Below are positions 10,170 to 18,716 of a DNA stretch of 64,000 bases, in pieces. Within the stretch, counting starts at the first letter, position 1. Each line of letters begins with the position of its first letter. The notes below the pieces were generated by a model, which was given only the letters and a program-made list of their open reading frames with translations, was not told where the DNA came from and did no database searches. A program made the translations under genes and the position numbers. Source of the stretch: Lihuaxuella thermophila (GTDB lineage: Bacteria > Bacillota > Bacilli > Thermoactinomycetales > Thermoactinomycetaceae); the NCBI RefSeq assembly GCF_900110165.1, contig NZ_FOCQ01000004.1, positions 62,001-126,000 of the forward strand. Reading direction: 5' to 3'.

Positions 10170-10826
10170 ATGGCACGCCATTTTGACCAATCCTTGCAAG
10201 ATGTGAAAAAACTCCTGTTAGAGATGGGGGCCAGGGTGGAGATTGCTATTGATAAGGCCGTCAAGTCGCTGGCCTCTCTCCATGTTCCCATGGCGCAAAT
10301 GGTTTGTTCAGAGGACCAAAAAATCGACGAGCTGGAATTGCAAATCGATGATACCGTTGCAAAGCTAATCGCCACTCAGCAACCGGTAGCCAAAGACTTA
10401 CGCCTGCTGATCGCTGCGATGAAAATCGCTTCCGACATGGAGCGGATGGCCGACTTAGCCGTGAATATCGCTCAGGTGACGATTGAACTGAAAGAGAATA
10501 ATCTGGGTTTGTTCAAGGAGCTGGAAGATATTCCGCGTATGGCGAAAATCACCCAGAAAATGGTGCATGACGGAATCAACAGCTATATTGACGGCAATAT
10601 CGAATTGGCGAAGTCATTGGCCAAAACGGATGACCAGGTGGATCAACTGTACTTTGCCATCATCAAAGAACTGACCGCTTATCTGCCAGGCAGCAATGAA
10701 AACGCTGAAGTGGCGCTCAAGCTGTGTTTTGTGGCCCGCTATCTCGAACGGATTGCCGATCACGCCACCAATATCGCTGAAAGCATCGTTTATATTGAAA
10801 CCGGGAAGCAAGCTGATCTCAACTAG
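10170..10826 (+). CDS. phoU: phosphate signalling complex protein PhoU
   Basis: Negative modulator linking the Pst transporter to PhoR signalling; cytoplasmic, membrane-associated. 218 residues of all-helical two-repeat PhoU fold. Metal-binding type motifs appear as SDMERMADLAVNIA in the first repeat and YLERIADHATNIAE in the second. AAGGAGG lies just before the ATG, 12 bases after pstB. Last gene of the operon, followed by a strong terminator. Confidence 0.95.
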   Translation: MARHFDQSLQDVKKLLLEMGARVEIAIDKAVKSLASLHVPMAQMVCSEDQKIDELELQIDDTVAKLIATQQPVAKDLRLLIAAMKIASDMERMADLAVNIAQVTIELKENNLGLFKELEDIPRMAKITQKMVHDGINSYIDGNIELAKSLAKTDDQVDQLYFAIIKELTAYLPGSNENAEVALKLCFVARYLERIADHATNIAESIVYIETGKQADLN

Positions 10827-10837
10827 CCGGGTTACGG

Positions 10838-10871
10838 AAAACTGTTCCTGTTCAAAGGAACAGTTTTTTTT
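10838..10871 (+). terminator. terminator after phoU
   Basis: AAACTGTTCCT / AGGAACAGTTT stem with a long T tail. Ends the pst operon. Confidence 0.93.
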
Positions 10872-11103
10872 CGCATAAAAGTGTATGTCCTGATGTGAAG
10901 CCGCTTTGAAAGATCCTATGGGCCGAATGCTTCGTTTTTCATTCCAATGCCTTTCAGTAGATGCGATCATTCGTTCGTTTATTTTGTGCCATTGTACTGG
11001 AAGCGGAAGGAAGCCTCATGATACAATAAACATGTTCTTATGTTGAGCGAGATGTGTATGGGTCATTGGTTCAGATAGATCGATAAAGATACGGAGGATG
11101 ACC

Positions 11104-13758
11104 GTGGGTAAATTCGTTTTGATTGATGGAAACAGTATAGCTTTTCGCGCTTTCTATGCCTTGCCGCTCCTGTCCAGTGCCAGCGGTGTGTATACGAACG
11201 CCGTTTACGGTTTTACGATGATGCTGATGAAGGTGTTGGAAGAAGAGAAGCCGACACACCTGTTGGTGGCGTTTGACGCCGGAAAAACCACCTTCCGTCA
11301 CCAAGATTATCAGGATTATAAAGGAGCGCGGGAGAAAACCCCGGGGGAACTGTCGGAGCAGATCCCTTTGATCAAACAAGTGCTGGATGCTTTTCAGATC
11401 CGTTACTTTGAGCTTGAAAACTATGAGGCCGATGATATTATCGGAACGCTGGCCCATTCCGATGAAGCGGGAGGGATGGAGACGCTCATCGTCAGCGGGG
11501 ACAAAGACTTGCTGCAGCTCGTGAACGAGCGTGTGCAAGTGTTGCTGACCCGAAAAGGGGTGACGGAAACGGAGCGGTATGATGTTAAAGCGATTGCCGA
11601 CAAGTACGGGCTCACCCCCAAACAGATTATTGATTTAAAAGGCTTGATGGGCGACGTCTCGGACAATATACCGGGGATCCCGGGCGTTGGGGAGAAAACG
11701 GCCTTAAAGCTGCTCCGTCAGTACCCCTCCGTCGAAGAGGTGGTCGAGCATGCGGATGAGCTGCCCGGCAAAAAACTTCAGGAAAAAGTCCGCGAGTATA
11801 AAGACCAGGCTCTTCTCAGCAAAAAATTGGCAACCATATATACCGGGGTTCCGCTGGAGTTCAGCGTCCAAGATCTGGAACTTCCGCCGCTGGATACCAA
11901 CAAAGTGGCCGAGATCTTCAAAAAGCTGGAATTTAGGACGTTGCTCAACAGGCTCCCCGGAGGGAAACACGCAGACGAATCGGATCAAGCGGCTGCAGCG
12001 CCGTCGGAGATCGCTTATCAGATGGTTACCGATCAGAACCGCTCCGCAGCGGAAGGGTTGCTCAAACAGGATGATCTCGCTGTGTTTGTGGAGACCACCG
12101 AGGACAATCCCCACCGCGCCGATGTCGTGGGCATCGCAGTCTCTGACGGGGAGACCCACTTGTACATCCCGGTGGAGACAGCCCTTCACTGGAATGAATT
12201 TCAAAACTGGCTGGCCGACCGGCATCGCCGCAAGTTGGTTTATGATGTAAAAAAGACCAAGATCGCTCTGGAAAAGATAGGATTTCAACCGGCCGGTTTT
12301 CAGTTTGACGTGCTGTTGGCCGCTTATCTTCTGAATCCCTCGGAGTCTCAGTATGAATTGAGCGAGCTGGCTGCCCGTTATTTACAGAGCTCCATTCCCG
12401 CCGATGAAGAGGTTTACGGAAAAGGGGCGAAACGGCGCGCTTTGGAAGGCGAAGAACTGGCCGAGCACTTGGCCCGAAAAACTTCAGTCATTTATCAGTT
12501 GGCTCCGGTTCTGCTCAAAGAGCTGGAAGAAGCGGGTTTAAGTGAACTGATGTGCGATCTGGAAATGCCGCTTGCCCTTGTGCTGGCCGAAATGGAACAA
12601 GCTGGCGTGCTGGTTGACAAAGACCGGTTGAACGAGCTGGGCATTGAATTGAAAGAGAGTATGGACCGGCTGACGGTGGAAATTTATGACCTGGCCGGGA
12701 CGGAGTTTAACATCAACTCACCCAAACAACTGGGAGAAATCCTGTTCGACAAATTGGGGCTGCCGGTGATCAAGAAAACCAAAACCGGGTACTCCACCAG
12801 CGCCGATGTGCTGGAGAAATTGGCACCGCAACATGAGATTGTGGAGAAAATCCTGCATTTCCGCCAGGCGGGCAAATTGTATTCCACTTATATCGAAGGG
12901 CTGAAAAAAGAGATCCGAGCCGACGGGAAAATCCATACCCGTTTCAATCAGACGATCGCAGCCACAGGCCGTCTCAGCAGCACCGAACCCAATTTGCAGA
13001 ATATCCCGATCCGCGAAGAAGAAGGGCGGCGGATTCGCCAGGTTTTTGTCCCCTCGGAAGAGGGTTGGTACATCCTTGCGGCTGACTATTCCCAGGTGGA
13101 ACTCCGCGTGCTGGCTCATCTGTCGGAAGATGAGAATCTGCGGGAAGCGTTCAGAAAAGGGGCGGATATCCACACGCAAACGGCGATGGATGTATTTGGG
13201 GTCAGTGAAGAAGAAGTTACCCCGCTCATGCGCAGGCAGGCCAAAGCGGTCAACTTCGGGATTGTTTACGGAATCAGCGATTTCGGCCTGTCGCAAAACC
13301 TGGGCATCACACGCAAGGAAGCCAAGGAATTTATCGAGCGTTATTTTGCCACGTATCCGGGGGTTAAAAGATATATGGACGCTGTGGTGGAACAGGCGAA
13401 AAAAGAAGGTTATGTCACCACTTTGCTTGGGCGCCGCCGTTATCTCCCGGATATCAACTCCCGCAATTTCAATCAGCGCAGTTTTGCCGAACGGACGGCC
13501 ATGAACACCCCGATTCAGGGGACAGCCGCCGATATTATCAAACACGCCATGGTGGAGCTCGACCGGGAGATGAACGAGAAAAAGCTGAGGAGCCGCATGC
13601 TGTTGCAAGTGCATGACGAGCTGATCTTTGAAGTGCCCGAGGAAGAACTCGGGGTAATGCAGGAATTGGTCCGAAAAGTGATGGAGGGGGCTCTGCCTCT
13701 TTCCGTACCGCTGCACGTGGATGTCAATTACGGAAAAAACTGGTATGAAGCGAAATAA
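11104..13758 (+). CDS. polA: DNA polymerase I
   Basis: Repair and Okazaki-fragment processing polymerase. About 884 residues from a GTG at 11104; the in-frame ATG at 11098 touches the GGAGG at 11093-11097 and is too close. The N-terminal 5'-3' exonuclease (about 1-290) is intact, with SGDKDLLQL and DVSDNIPGIPGVG. The middle 3'-5' exonuclease-like domain lacks the DxE catalytic pair (it reads VFVETTEDN where E. coli has FDTETD), so proofreading is very likely lost, as in B. stearothermophilus Pol I. The polymerase domain has motif A DYSQVELR, motif B RRQAKAVNFGIVYG and motif C VHDELIFE. It heads the polA-mutM-ytaF-coaE run. Confidence 0.97.
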   Translation: MGKFVLIDGNSIAFRAFYALPLLSSASGVYTNAVYGFTMMLMKVLEEEKPTHLLVAFDAGKTTFRHQDYQDYKGAREKTPGELSEQIPLIKQVLDAFQIRYFELENYEADDIIGTLAHSDEAGGMETLIVSGDKDLLQLVNERVQVLLTRKGVTETERYDVKAIADKYGLTPKQIIDLKGLMGDVSDNIPGIPGVGEKTALKLLRQYPSVEEVVEHADELPGKKLQEKVREYKDQALLSKKLATIYTGVPLEFSVQDLELPPLDTNKVAEIFKKLEFRTLLNRLPGGKHADESDQAAAAPSEIAYQMVTDQNRSAAEGLLKQDDLAVFVETTEDNPHRADVVGIAVSDGETHLYIPVETALHWNEFQNWLADRHRRKLVYDVKKTKIALEKIGFQPAGFQFDVLLAAYLLNPSESQYELSELAARYLQSSIPADEEVYGKGAKRRALEGEELAEHLARKTSVIYQLAPVLLKELEEAGLSELMCDLEMPLALVLAEMEQAGVLVDKDRLNELGIELKESMDRLTVEIYDLAGTEFNINSPKQLGEILFDKLGLPVIKKTKTGYSTSADVLEKLAPQHEIVEKILHFRQAGKLYSTYIEGLKKEIRADGKIHTRFNQTIAATGRLSSTEPNLQNIPIREEEGRRIRQVFVPSEEGWYILAADYSQVELRVLAHLSEDENLREAFRKGADIHTQTAMDVFGVSEEEVTPLMRRQAKAVNFGIVYGISDFGLSQNLGITRKEAKEFIERYFATYPGVKRYMDAVVEQAKKEGYVTTLLGRRRYLPDINSRNFNQRSFAERTAMNTPIQGTAADIIKHAMVELDREMNEKKLRSRMLLQVHDELIFEVPEEELGVMQELVRKVMEGALPLSVPLHVDVNYGKNWYEAK

Positions 13759-13776
13759 CAACAGGGGGAGACAGGA

Positions 13777-14601
13777 TTGCCAGAGTTACCGGAAGTAGAA
13801 ACAGTCAAACGTACATTAAAGAAACTGATTGTGGGGAAAACCATTCAAGACGTATCCGTTTACCTGCCCCGGATCATCCGGCGTCCGGATGATGTAGAGT
13901 TGTTCCGCCATCATCTGACCGGTACCACCATTACCGATGTCCGGCGCAGAGGCAAATTTTTAAAAATCAATTGCGATCCCTGGGTGTTAGTGTCCCATTT
14001 GCGTATGGAAGGAAAGTACCGGCTGGCGGAACAGGATGAACCTTTGGAAAAGCATACCCATGTCCTGTTTCACTTTACAGACGGAACAGAACTGCGTTAC
14101 CGCGATGTGCGCCAGTTTGGTACGATGGATCTCTTCCGGCTGGGAGAAGAGGACCATCATTTACCTCTCGCCAAGCTGGGGCCGGAACCGCTCTCTGAGG
14201 ATTTCACTCCGGAGTGGTTGCTGAAGACGCTCCCGGAAAAGAAAAGCAAAATCAAAGCAGTGCTGTTAAATCAGGAATATCTGGCGGGATTGGGGAATAT
14301 CTATGTGGACGAGTCCCTTCACTTGGCGGGACTGCATCCCGAACGCAATGCATCCTCGTTATCCCCGGAGGAGATCCGCCGATTGTATCACGCCATCAGG
14401 AAGACGCTGGCCGATGCGGTCGAAGCCGGAGGTTCATCCGTTCGCTCCTACCTGAACGGGCAGGGGGAAATGGGGATGTTTCAACTGAAAATCCAGGTTT
14501 ACGGCCGGAAAGGTGAGCCGTGCAACCGCTGTGGACATCCCATTCAGCGCATCGTGGTCGCAGGCAGGGGAACGCACCTTTGTGCTGAGTGCCAGCGCTG
14601 A
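13777..14601 (+). CDS. mutM: formamidopyrimidine-DNA glycosylase
   Basis: Base-excision repair glycosylase/AP lyase that removes 8-oxoguanine and FaPy lesions. 274 residues starting at a TTG at 13777, preceded by AGGGGGAGA; the mature protein starts PELPEVETV, with catalytic Pro and Glu. A conserved Lys is in RRRGKFLKI, the helix-two-turn-helix contains YLAGLGNIYVDE, and the C-terminal zinc finger is CNRCGHPI...HLCAECQR. It follows polA by 18 bases, as in B. subtilis. Confidence 0.96.
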   Translation: MPELPEVETVKRTLKKLIVGKTIQDVSVYLPRIIRRPDDVELFRHHLTGTTITDVRRRGKFLKINCDPWVLVSHLRMEGKYRLAEQDEPLEKHTHVLFHFTDGTELRYRDVRQFGTMDLFRLGEEDHHLPLAKLGPEPLSEDFTPEWLLKTLPEKKSKIKAVLLNQEYLAGLGNIYVDESLHLAGLHPERNASSLSPEEIRRLYHAIRKTLADAVEAGGSSVRSYLNGQGEMGMFQLKIQVYGRKGEPCNRCGHPIQRIVVAGRGTHLCAECQR

Positions 14602-14673
14602 GAGCTTTTCACTCAGCCAAGCTCCCTTCGCATAGGATAGGTTATCATCCTGTCTTGCGGGGGAGTGTCGTTC

Positions 14674-15339
14674 ATGTGGCACGGTGTATCCGTGATTTTG
14701 TTGGCATTCGCGGTGAGTATGGACAGTTTTGTCGCCGGAATCACTTACGGAATGCGCAAAATCCGTATTCCGTTGCTGTCAACGGTTATTATTGCCGTCT
14801 GTTCGGGTGCGGTGATTTTCGCTTCGATGACAGCGGGCCGTTGGCTGGGTGGTTGGTTTACCGGAACGAACGCCAGTATGACCGGGGCGACGATATTGAT
14901 CGGACTGGGGATATGGACTCTTTATCAAGGACTTGTGCATTCGCGAGAGAATGAGGAGAAGCAAGTGCTGCCGGCGCGGCTGGAAACGCCCCGGGTACAG
15001 GTGTGGACATTTGAGGTGAAAACGATCGGGCTCGTGATCCAAATTTTAAAGACACCAATGGCAGCAGACATGGACCGTTCAGGCTCCATCTCGGCAACAG
15101 AAGCGGTTTTGTTGGGGACGGCACTCTCCCTGGATGCGTTTGGCGCCGGTTTGGGAGCGGCCATGATCGGGTTGTCCCCGGCCACCGTTGCGCTGGCGAT
15201 TGCCGGAATGAGCGCTCTCTGTTTACGATTGGGCATGTGGGTTGGATTCCGCAGCGCAAAGAGGAGCGGAGCCGCCCGCGCTCTTCTTTATTTGCCGGGA
15301 ATTTTACTTATTTTGACGGGTCTGTTGCGTTTCTTTTAA
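14674..15339 (+). CDS. ytaF: sporulation membrane protein YtaF (MntP-like)
   Basis: Integral membrane protein of the MntP/YtaF family, linked to sporulation in Bacillus; transport function is unproven. About 221 residues from the ATG at 14674, nine bases after GCGGGGGAG; a GTG at 14665 is too close to that site. Five or six hydrophobic segments are visible. The family motif AVSMDSFVAGITYG recurs as TALSLDAFGAGLGAAM, an internal repeat. The middle PMAADMDRSGSIS segment is typical of YtaF rather than MntP. It lies between mutM and coaE, as in B. subtilis. Confidence 0.9.
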   Translation: MWHGVSVILLAFAVSMDSFVAGITYGMRKIRIPLLSTVIIAVCSGAVIFASMTAGRWLGGWFTGTNASMTGATILIGLGIWTLYQGLVHSRENEEKQVLPARLETPRVQVWTFEVKTIGLVIQILKTPMAADMDRSGSISATEAVLLGTALSLDAFGAGLGAAMIGLSPATVALAIAGMSALCLRLGMWVGFRSAKRSGAARALLYLPGILLILTGLLRFF

Positions 15340-15354
15340 GGGAGTGTTGCATCG

Positions 15355-15969
15355 ATGATACTGGGTTTAACGGGCGGGATTGCCACCGGGAAAAGTACGG
15401 TTGCGGCCATGCTGAAAGAGCGGGGGGCTGTCCTGATTGACGCCGATCAGGTGGCAAGGGATGTGGTGGAACCGGGCACGGAAGGTTTGGAGAGAATTCG
15501 CGAACGGTTCGGCAACGGGGTGATCCAGGAAGACGGCCGCTTAAACCGGGCCGCTTTGGGGAAAATCATCTTTAAGGATGAAGCGCTCAGGAAGGAGTTG
15601 AACCGCTTGCTTCATCCCCTGATCATGGAAGAGATGCAACAAAGAACCGGGAGTGCGCTCGCGAAAAATCCGCATGCGATTGTCATATGGGATGTGCCTT
15701 TATTAATAGAAGAAAATTTGACACAATTTGTCGAAAAAGTTATTGTGGTATATGTACCCGAATCGGTTCAGCTTCAGAGACTGATGAAACGGAATGCACT
15801 GTCTGAAGAAGAAGCGCGAGAGCGCATGGCGGCTCAGCTCAGCATCGAGGAAAAAAAGAGAGTCGCAGATTTTGTCATCGATAACAGCGATTCTTTGGAG
15901 ATGACAGAAAGACAGGTTGATCAACTATGGAACTATCTAACCTTAAAAAGTGGATCAAACCAGCCATAG
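15355..15969 (+). CDS. coaE: dephospho-CoA kinase
   Basis: Last step of coenzyme A synthesis: phosphorylates the 3'-hydroxyl of dephospho-CoA using ATP. 204 residues, usual length. P-loop GGIATGKST at residues 7-15, DADQVARDVVEPG for substrate binding, and the lid segment with KRNALSEEEARERM. GGGAG upstream of the ATG is the ribosome site. Its 3' end overlaps the next gene by about 43 bases. Confidence 0.96.
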   Translation: MILGLTGGIATGKSTVAAMLKERGAVLIDADQVARDVVEPGTEGLERIRERFGNGVIQEDGRLNRAALGKIIFKDEALRKELNRLLHPLIMEEMQQRTGSALAKNPHAIVIWDVPLLIEENLTQFVEKVIVVYVPESVQLQRLMKRNALSEEEARERMAAQLSIEEKKRVADFVIDNSDSLEMTERQVDQLWNYLTLKSGSNQP

Positions 15970-16544
15970 TTGCATTGCCGCCAAAGAGGACCATGCTCAT
16001 TGCTTTTGTGCTGCTGCTCTTTTTTTTGCTGGTGGCTTCGCCCATCTTTAATCGTTTGATTTATCCGCTGGAATATGAAGAGCACATTTTTAACAGCGCG
16101 GAAGCAACAGGGGCTGACCCTTATTTGGTGATGGCCATCATTCGTGTAGAAACCAAATTTGATCCCGACAAAAAATCACGAGTCGGTGCCAGAGGGCTGA
16201 TGCAACTCATGCCGGAAACCGTCAATCTGGCCATAAAAAGGGGAAATTTTTCACCTGCTTTTCGCGATTATGTCGATGATCCGGCAATCAATATACATAT
16301 GGGAAGCTGGTATTTGGCGGCTTTAACGAGAGAGTTTAAGGGAAATAAAATCGCCGTGATGGCGGCTTATAATGCCGGTCCCGGCAATGTGCACAAATGG
16401 CTGGATCAGGGGATCTGGGACGGAACCCGGCAAAACGTGGCACAGATTCCTTATGGGGAAACCCGGCATTATATCCAACGCGTCTCTTTTTACTATGAAA
16501 AATATAAGCAATTGTATCGGGATCTGCCGAAAAATAAGCGGTAA
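15927..16544 (+). CDS. membrane-anchored lytic transglycosylase
   Basis: Slt-type (GH23-like) enzyme predicted to cleave the glycan strand of peptidoglycan outside the membrane. 205 residues: a signal-anchor helix at about 23-42, then the SLT domain. Catalytic Glu75 is in AIIRVETKFDP, followed by GARGLMQLMPETV and the AAYNAGPGNVHKWL motif, all intact. The start overlaps the coaE end; ribosome-site evidence is weak, and an ATG at 15993 would also keep the helix, so the start is uncertain. A homologue follows coaE in many Bacillales. Confidence 0.9.
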   Translation: MELSNLKKWIKPAIVALPPKRTMLIAFVLLLFFLLVASPIFNRLIYPLEYEEHIFNSAEATGADPYLVMAIIRVETKFDPDKKSRVGARGLMQLMPETVNLAIKRGNFSPAFRDYVDDPAINIHMGSWYLAALTREFKGNKIAVMAAYNAGPGNVHKWLDQGIWDGTRQNVAQIPYGETRHYIQRVSFYYEKYKQLYRDLPKNKR

Positions 16545-16550
16545 TTCGTT

Positions 16551-16578
16551 ACCCTGTTCCGATTGGAACAGGGTTTTT
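16551..16578 (+). terminator. terminator after transglycosylase gene
   Basis: ACCCTGTTCC / GGAACAGGGT stem with a four-base loop and a T-rich tail. Closes the polA-to-transglycosylase run. Confidence 0.92.
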
Positions 16579-16589
16579 GTTTGTTTTTG

Positions 16590-16643
16590 TTGCAAATTGT
16601 GCCATACTTATTATAATAAAAAGAGAGATTGGTATGTAACATA
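16590..16643 (+). promoter_or_regulatory. gapB promoter with two CcpN-like boxes
   Basis: TTGCAA at 16590-16595 and TATAAT at 16612-16617 form a promoter with a 16-base spacer. TGTGCCATACT at 16598-16608 matches the CcpN consensus TRTGHYATAYW fully and lies between -35 and -10. The complement of 16633-16643 (TATGTTACATA) matches at ten of eleven positions. Two boxes are also the arrangement on B. subtilis gapB, where CcpN represses during glycolytic growth. Confidence 0.6.
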
Positions 16644-16665
16644 AGAGCGGAAGGAGACCTTATTC

Positions 16666-17703
16666 ATGACACTTCGCATAGCTATCAATGGATTTGGACG
16701 CATCGGACGAATGGTGTTCCGCAAAGCCATCAGCGATCCGTCCATTGAAGTGGTGGCGATCAATGCCAGTTATCCAGCCGAAACGCTGGCCCACCTGGTT
16801 AAGTATGACACAATTCACGGTATGTTTCATCACGAAGTATCGGCCACAGAGGAAGGCATTGCGGTGAACGGTCATGTGGTGAAACTCGTTTCCAACAGAG
16901 ATCCCCGTGCGCTCCCGTGGAGAGAGCTGGACATTGATATTGTCGTGGAAGCAACCGGAAAGTTCTGCGACCGCGAAGGAGCTTCCAAACATCTGGAAGC
17001 GGGCGCGAAAAAAGTAGTGATCACCGCCCCCGGTAAAAATGAAGATATTACGATCGTAATGGGTGTGAATGAAAGCGGTTACGATCCCGAACAGCACCAT
17101 ATCATTTCCAACGCCTCCTGCACCACCAACTGCCTGGCTCCGGTGGTGAAGGTATTGCACGATGCGTTTGGCATTGAACACGGTTTGATGACCACGGTTC
17201 ATGCCTATACCAATGACCAGAAAAACCTGGACAACCCGCACAAAGACCTGCGGAGAGCACGTGCATGCGCCCAATCCATCATCCCCACCAAAACGGGAGC
17301 GGCCAAGGCACTGGGGCTGGTTATTCCTGAGCTGAAAGGCAAGCTGAACGGTTTTGCCCTGCGCGTTCCGACCCCCAACGTTTCCGTCGTTGATCTGGTG
17401 GCCGACTTAAAAACGCATGTAACGGTCGAAGAAGTTAACCGGGTCTTGAAGGAAGCTTCCGAAACAACGATGAAAGGGATCATCCAGTACTGTGAAGATC
17501 CGCTCGTATCCTCCGATTTCAACGGAAACTCCCACTCTTCCATCGTGGATGCCCTCTCCACCATGGTGATCGGTGACCGCCAGATCAAAGTCCTGGCCTG
17601 GTATGACAATGAGTGGGGTTATTCCTGCCGCGTTGTCGACCTCGTGAAGCATGTGGGCGAGGGGATGGCCCAAAAACGGGTGTTAGAGGAATTATCAGCT
17701 TAA
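16666..17703 (+). CDS. gapB: glyceraldehyde-3-phosphate dehydrogenase, gluconeogenic type
   Basis: Interconverts 1,3-bisphosphoglycerate and glyceraldehyde-3-phosphate. 345 residues. NAD(P)-binding motif INGFGRIGR near the N terminus and catalytic Cys in SNASCTTNCLAPV. The residues after the second strand (INASYPAETLAHL) match the GapB subclass, which prefers NADP and works in gluconeogenesis; GapA proteins have an Asp in this region. CcpN-like promoter boxes support the same role. AAGGAG precedes the ATG. In B. subtilis gapB is followed by speD, which is absent here. Confidence 0.93.
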   Translation: MTLRIAINGFGRIGRMVFRKAISDPSIEVVAINASYPAETLAHLVKYDTIHGMFHHEVSATEEGIAVNGHVVKLVSNRDPRALPWRELDIDIVVEATGKFCDREGASKHLEAGAKKVVITAPGKNEDITIVMGVNESGYDPEQHHIISNASCTTNCLAPVVKVLHDAFGIEHGLMTTVHAYTNDQKNLDNPHKDLRRARACAQSIIPTKTGAAKALGLVIPELKGKLNGFALRVPTPNVSVVDLVADLKTHVTVEEVNRVLKEASETTMKGIIQYCEDPLVSSDFNGNSHSSIVDALSTMVIGDRQIKVLAWYDNEWGYSCRVVDLVKHVGEGMAQKRVLEELSA

Positions 17704-17729
17704 TTGTTACAAATGATCATCCCATATGT

Positions 17730-17759
17730 AAAGCCGTTACTAACCACGTAACGGCTTTT
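17730..17759 (+). terminator. terminator after gapB
   Basis: AAAGCCGTTAC / GTAACGGCTTT stem with a short loop and T run. Confidence 0.9.
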
Positions 17760-17853
17760 GTATCCGGGCCCAACCGGCCTCATGACGGCGGGATGCGTAT
17801 GAATCAGCCGCCACCGGTTCCCGTTGATGGTCCTTGTGCCTTCCTCAACCTCT

Positions 17854-17890
17854 AAAAAAGCAGTTCCCCCGGCTTGACTCAAGCCGGGGG
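17854..17890 (-). terminator. terminator of the GyrI-like gene
   Basis: On the minus strand, CCCCCGGCTTGA / TCAAGCCGGGGG stem with a three-base loop, then CTTTTTTAG. It follows the minus-strand gene ending at 17897. Confidence 0.88.
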
Positions 17891-17896
17891 AAACGT

Positions 17897-18367
17897 TTAT
17901 TTTTTGATCGGAACATAAATTTCATAGGTGCAGGCAGGAGAAGCCGGATCGTGGATGGAAGGGACAAAGCGGTGGTCATACACTTCCAGGCCCAGGGTGC
18001 TGTGATCTTTTTGGTAACCCATCTTTTCAATCCATTTCCATGCTCTCTGGTACGTGGCGGGAGCACTCTTAATGGGTCCCTTATGCGTGAAAACAGCATA
18101 GCGCTGTGTGGGAACCGTTAATGCTAACATTCCTTCCGGAACGTGATCCGCATTTTTAACCTCCACCCCGATATAACAGGTAAAATCGGTGACGCGATCA
18201 TGGCAAGGGCTGACAAATACACCGGGACGCATTTGGTGGGGGATTTCGTCGATTCGTTTGAGAAATTTTTCCCAAAGCTTTGGAATCTCTCTGGACATGG
18301 TATATGGTCCTGTCCAACCAAATCCGACGATCTGAAAGGAATCTTTGGTCACGATCCGACCTTGCAT
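17897..18367 (-). CDS. GyrI-like small-molecule-binding domain protein
   Basis: A 156-residue stand-alone effector-binding domain of the GyrI/AraC-type/SOUL-related superfamily (Bacillus YdeE-like). Such proteins bind hydrophobic or cationic compounds; catalysis is not implied. Visible family traits are the alternating beta strands, the FTHKGPIKSAPATYQRAWKW segment and the C-terminal TYEIYVPIKK strand. I use the ATG at 18367, preceded on the minus strand by AAGGAGG; the frame is open for another 56 residues upstream without a ribosome site. Single-gene transcript facing gapB. Ligand unknown. Confidence 0.8.
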   Translation of the reverse strand: MQGRIVTKDSFQIVGFGWTGPYTMSREIPKLWEKFLKRIDEIPHQMRPGVFVSPCHDRVTDFTCYIGVEVKNADHVPEGMLALTVPTQRYAVFTHKGPIKSAPATYQRAWKWIEKMGYQKDHSTLGLEVYDHRFVPSIHDPASPACTYEIYVPIKK

Positions 18368-18716
18368 GAGCGGCCTCCTTAGTTTTGAGGTAAAAAAATA
18401 TAGTTTTACATAGAATATATGTTCTAAACAATTGTATTTCATCTTCTGAAAATTGGCAAGCCGGTTTTCGATTAAGAAAATTTTATTTTTTTGGCTGTCG
18501 ACATTTAAATTTGCTTGTGGCTGCCTCAAAAACATGGTAAGAAAAAAGTAGTCAAGTTTTGAGCGTTGGCGGGCGAAATTGACATTGCCTTCCGAGATGT
18601 GACGTAAGTCTTCGGAGGTCTTTAAGAGGAAAAGTACCCGTTTTAACGGATCAGTCTAAAGCTTGATCGGTCGGTGACGTCAAACTAAACAAAAACAGAT
18701 CGTGAGGAAGTTTCAA
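18368..18716. other. divergent intergenic before EamA gene
   Basis: Separates two divergent genes. The plus-strand part before the transporter contains small hairpins, CCGTTTTAACGG at 18639-18650 and GATCA / TGATC at about 18650-18669, and the repeat GTGACGT at 18599 and 18674. This could be a short structured leader or operator region; no riboswitch class was recognised. Confidence 0.3.

Noticed and set aside
12718-13761. 347-residue minus-strand open frame within polA
   Set aside because: Antisense shadow produced by codon bias of polA; no ribosome site and no protein-like motifs.
18540-18716. Possible guanidine (ykkC) or other riboswitch before the EamA gene
   Set aside because: Only small hairpins are visible; the conserved ykkC core was not found.
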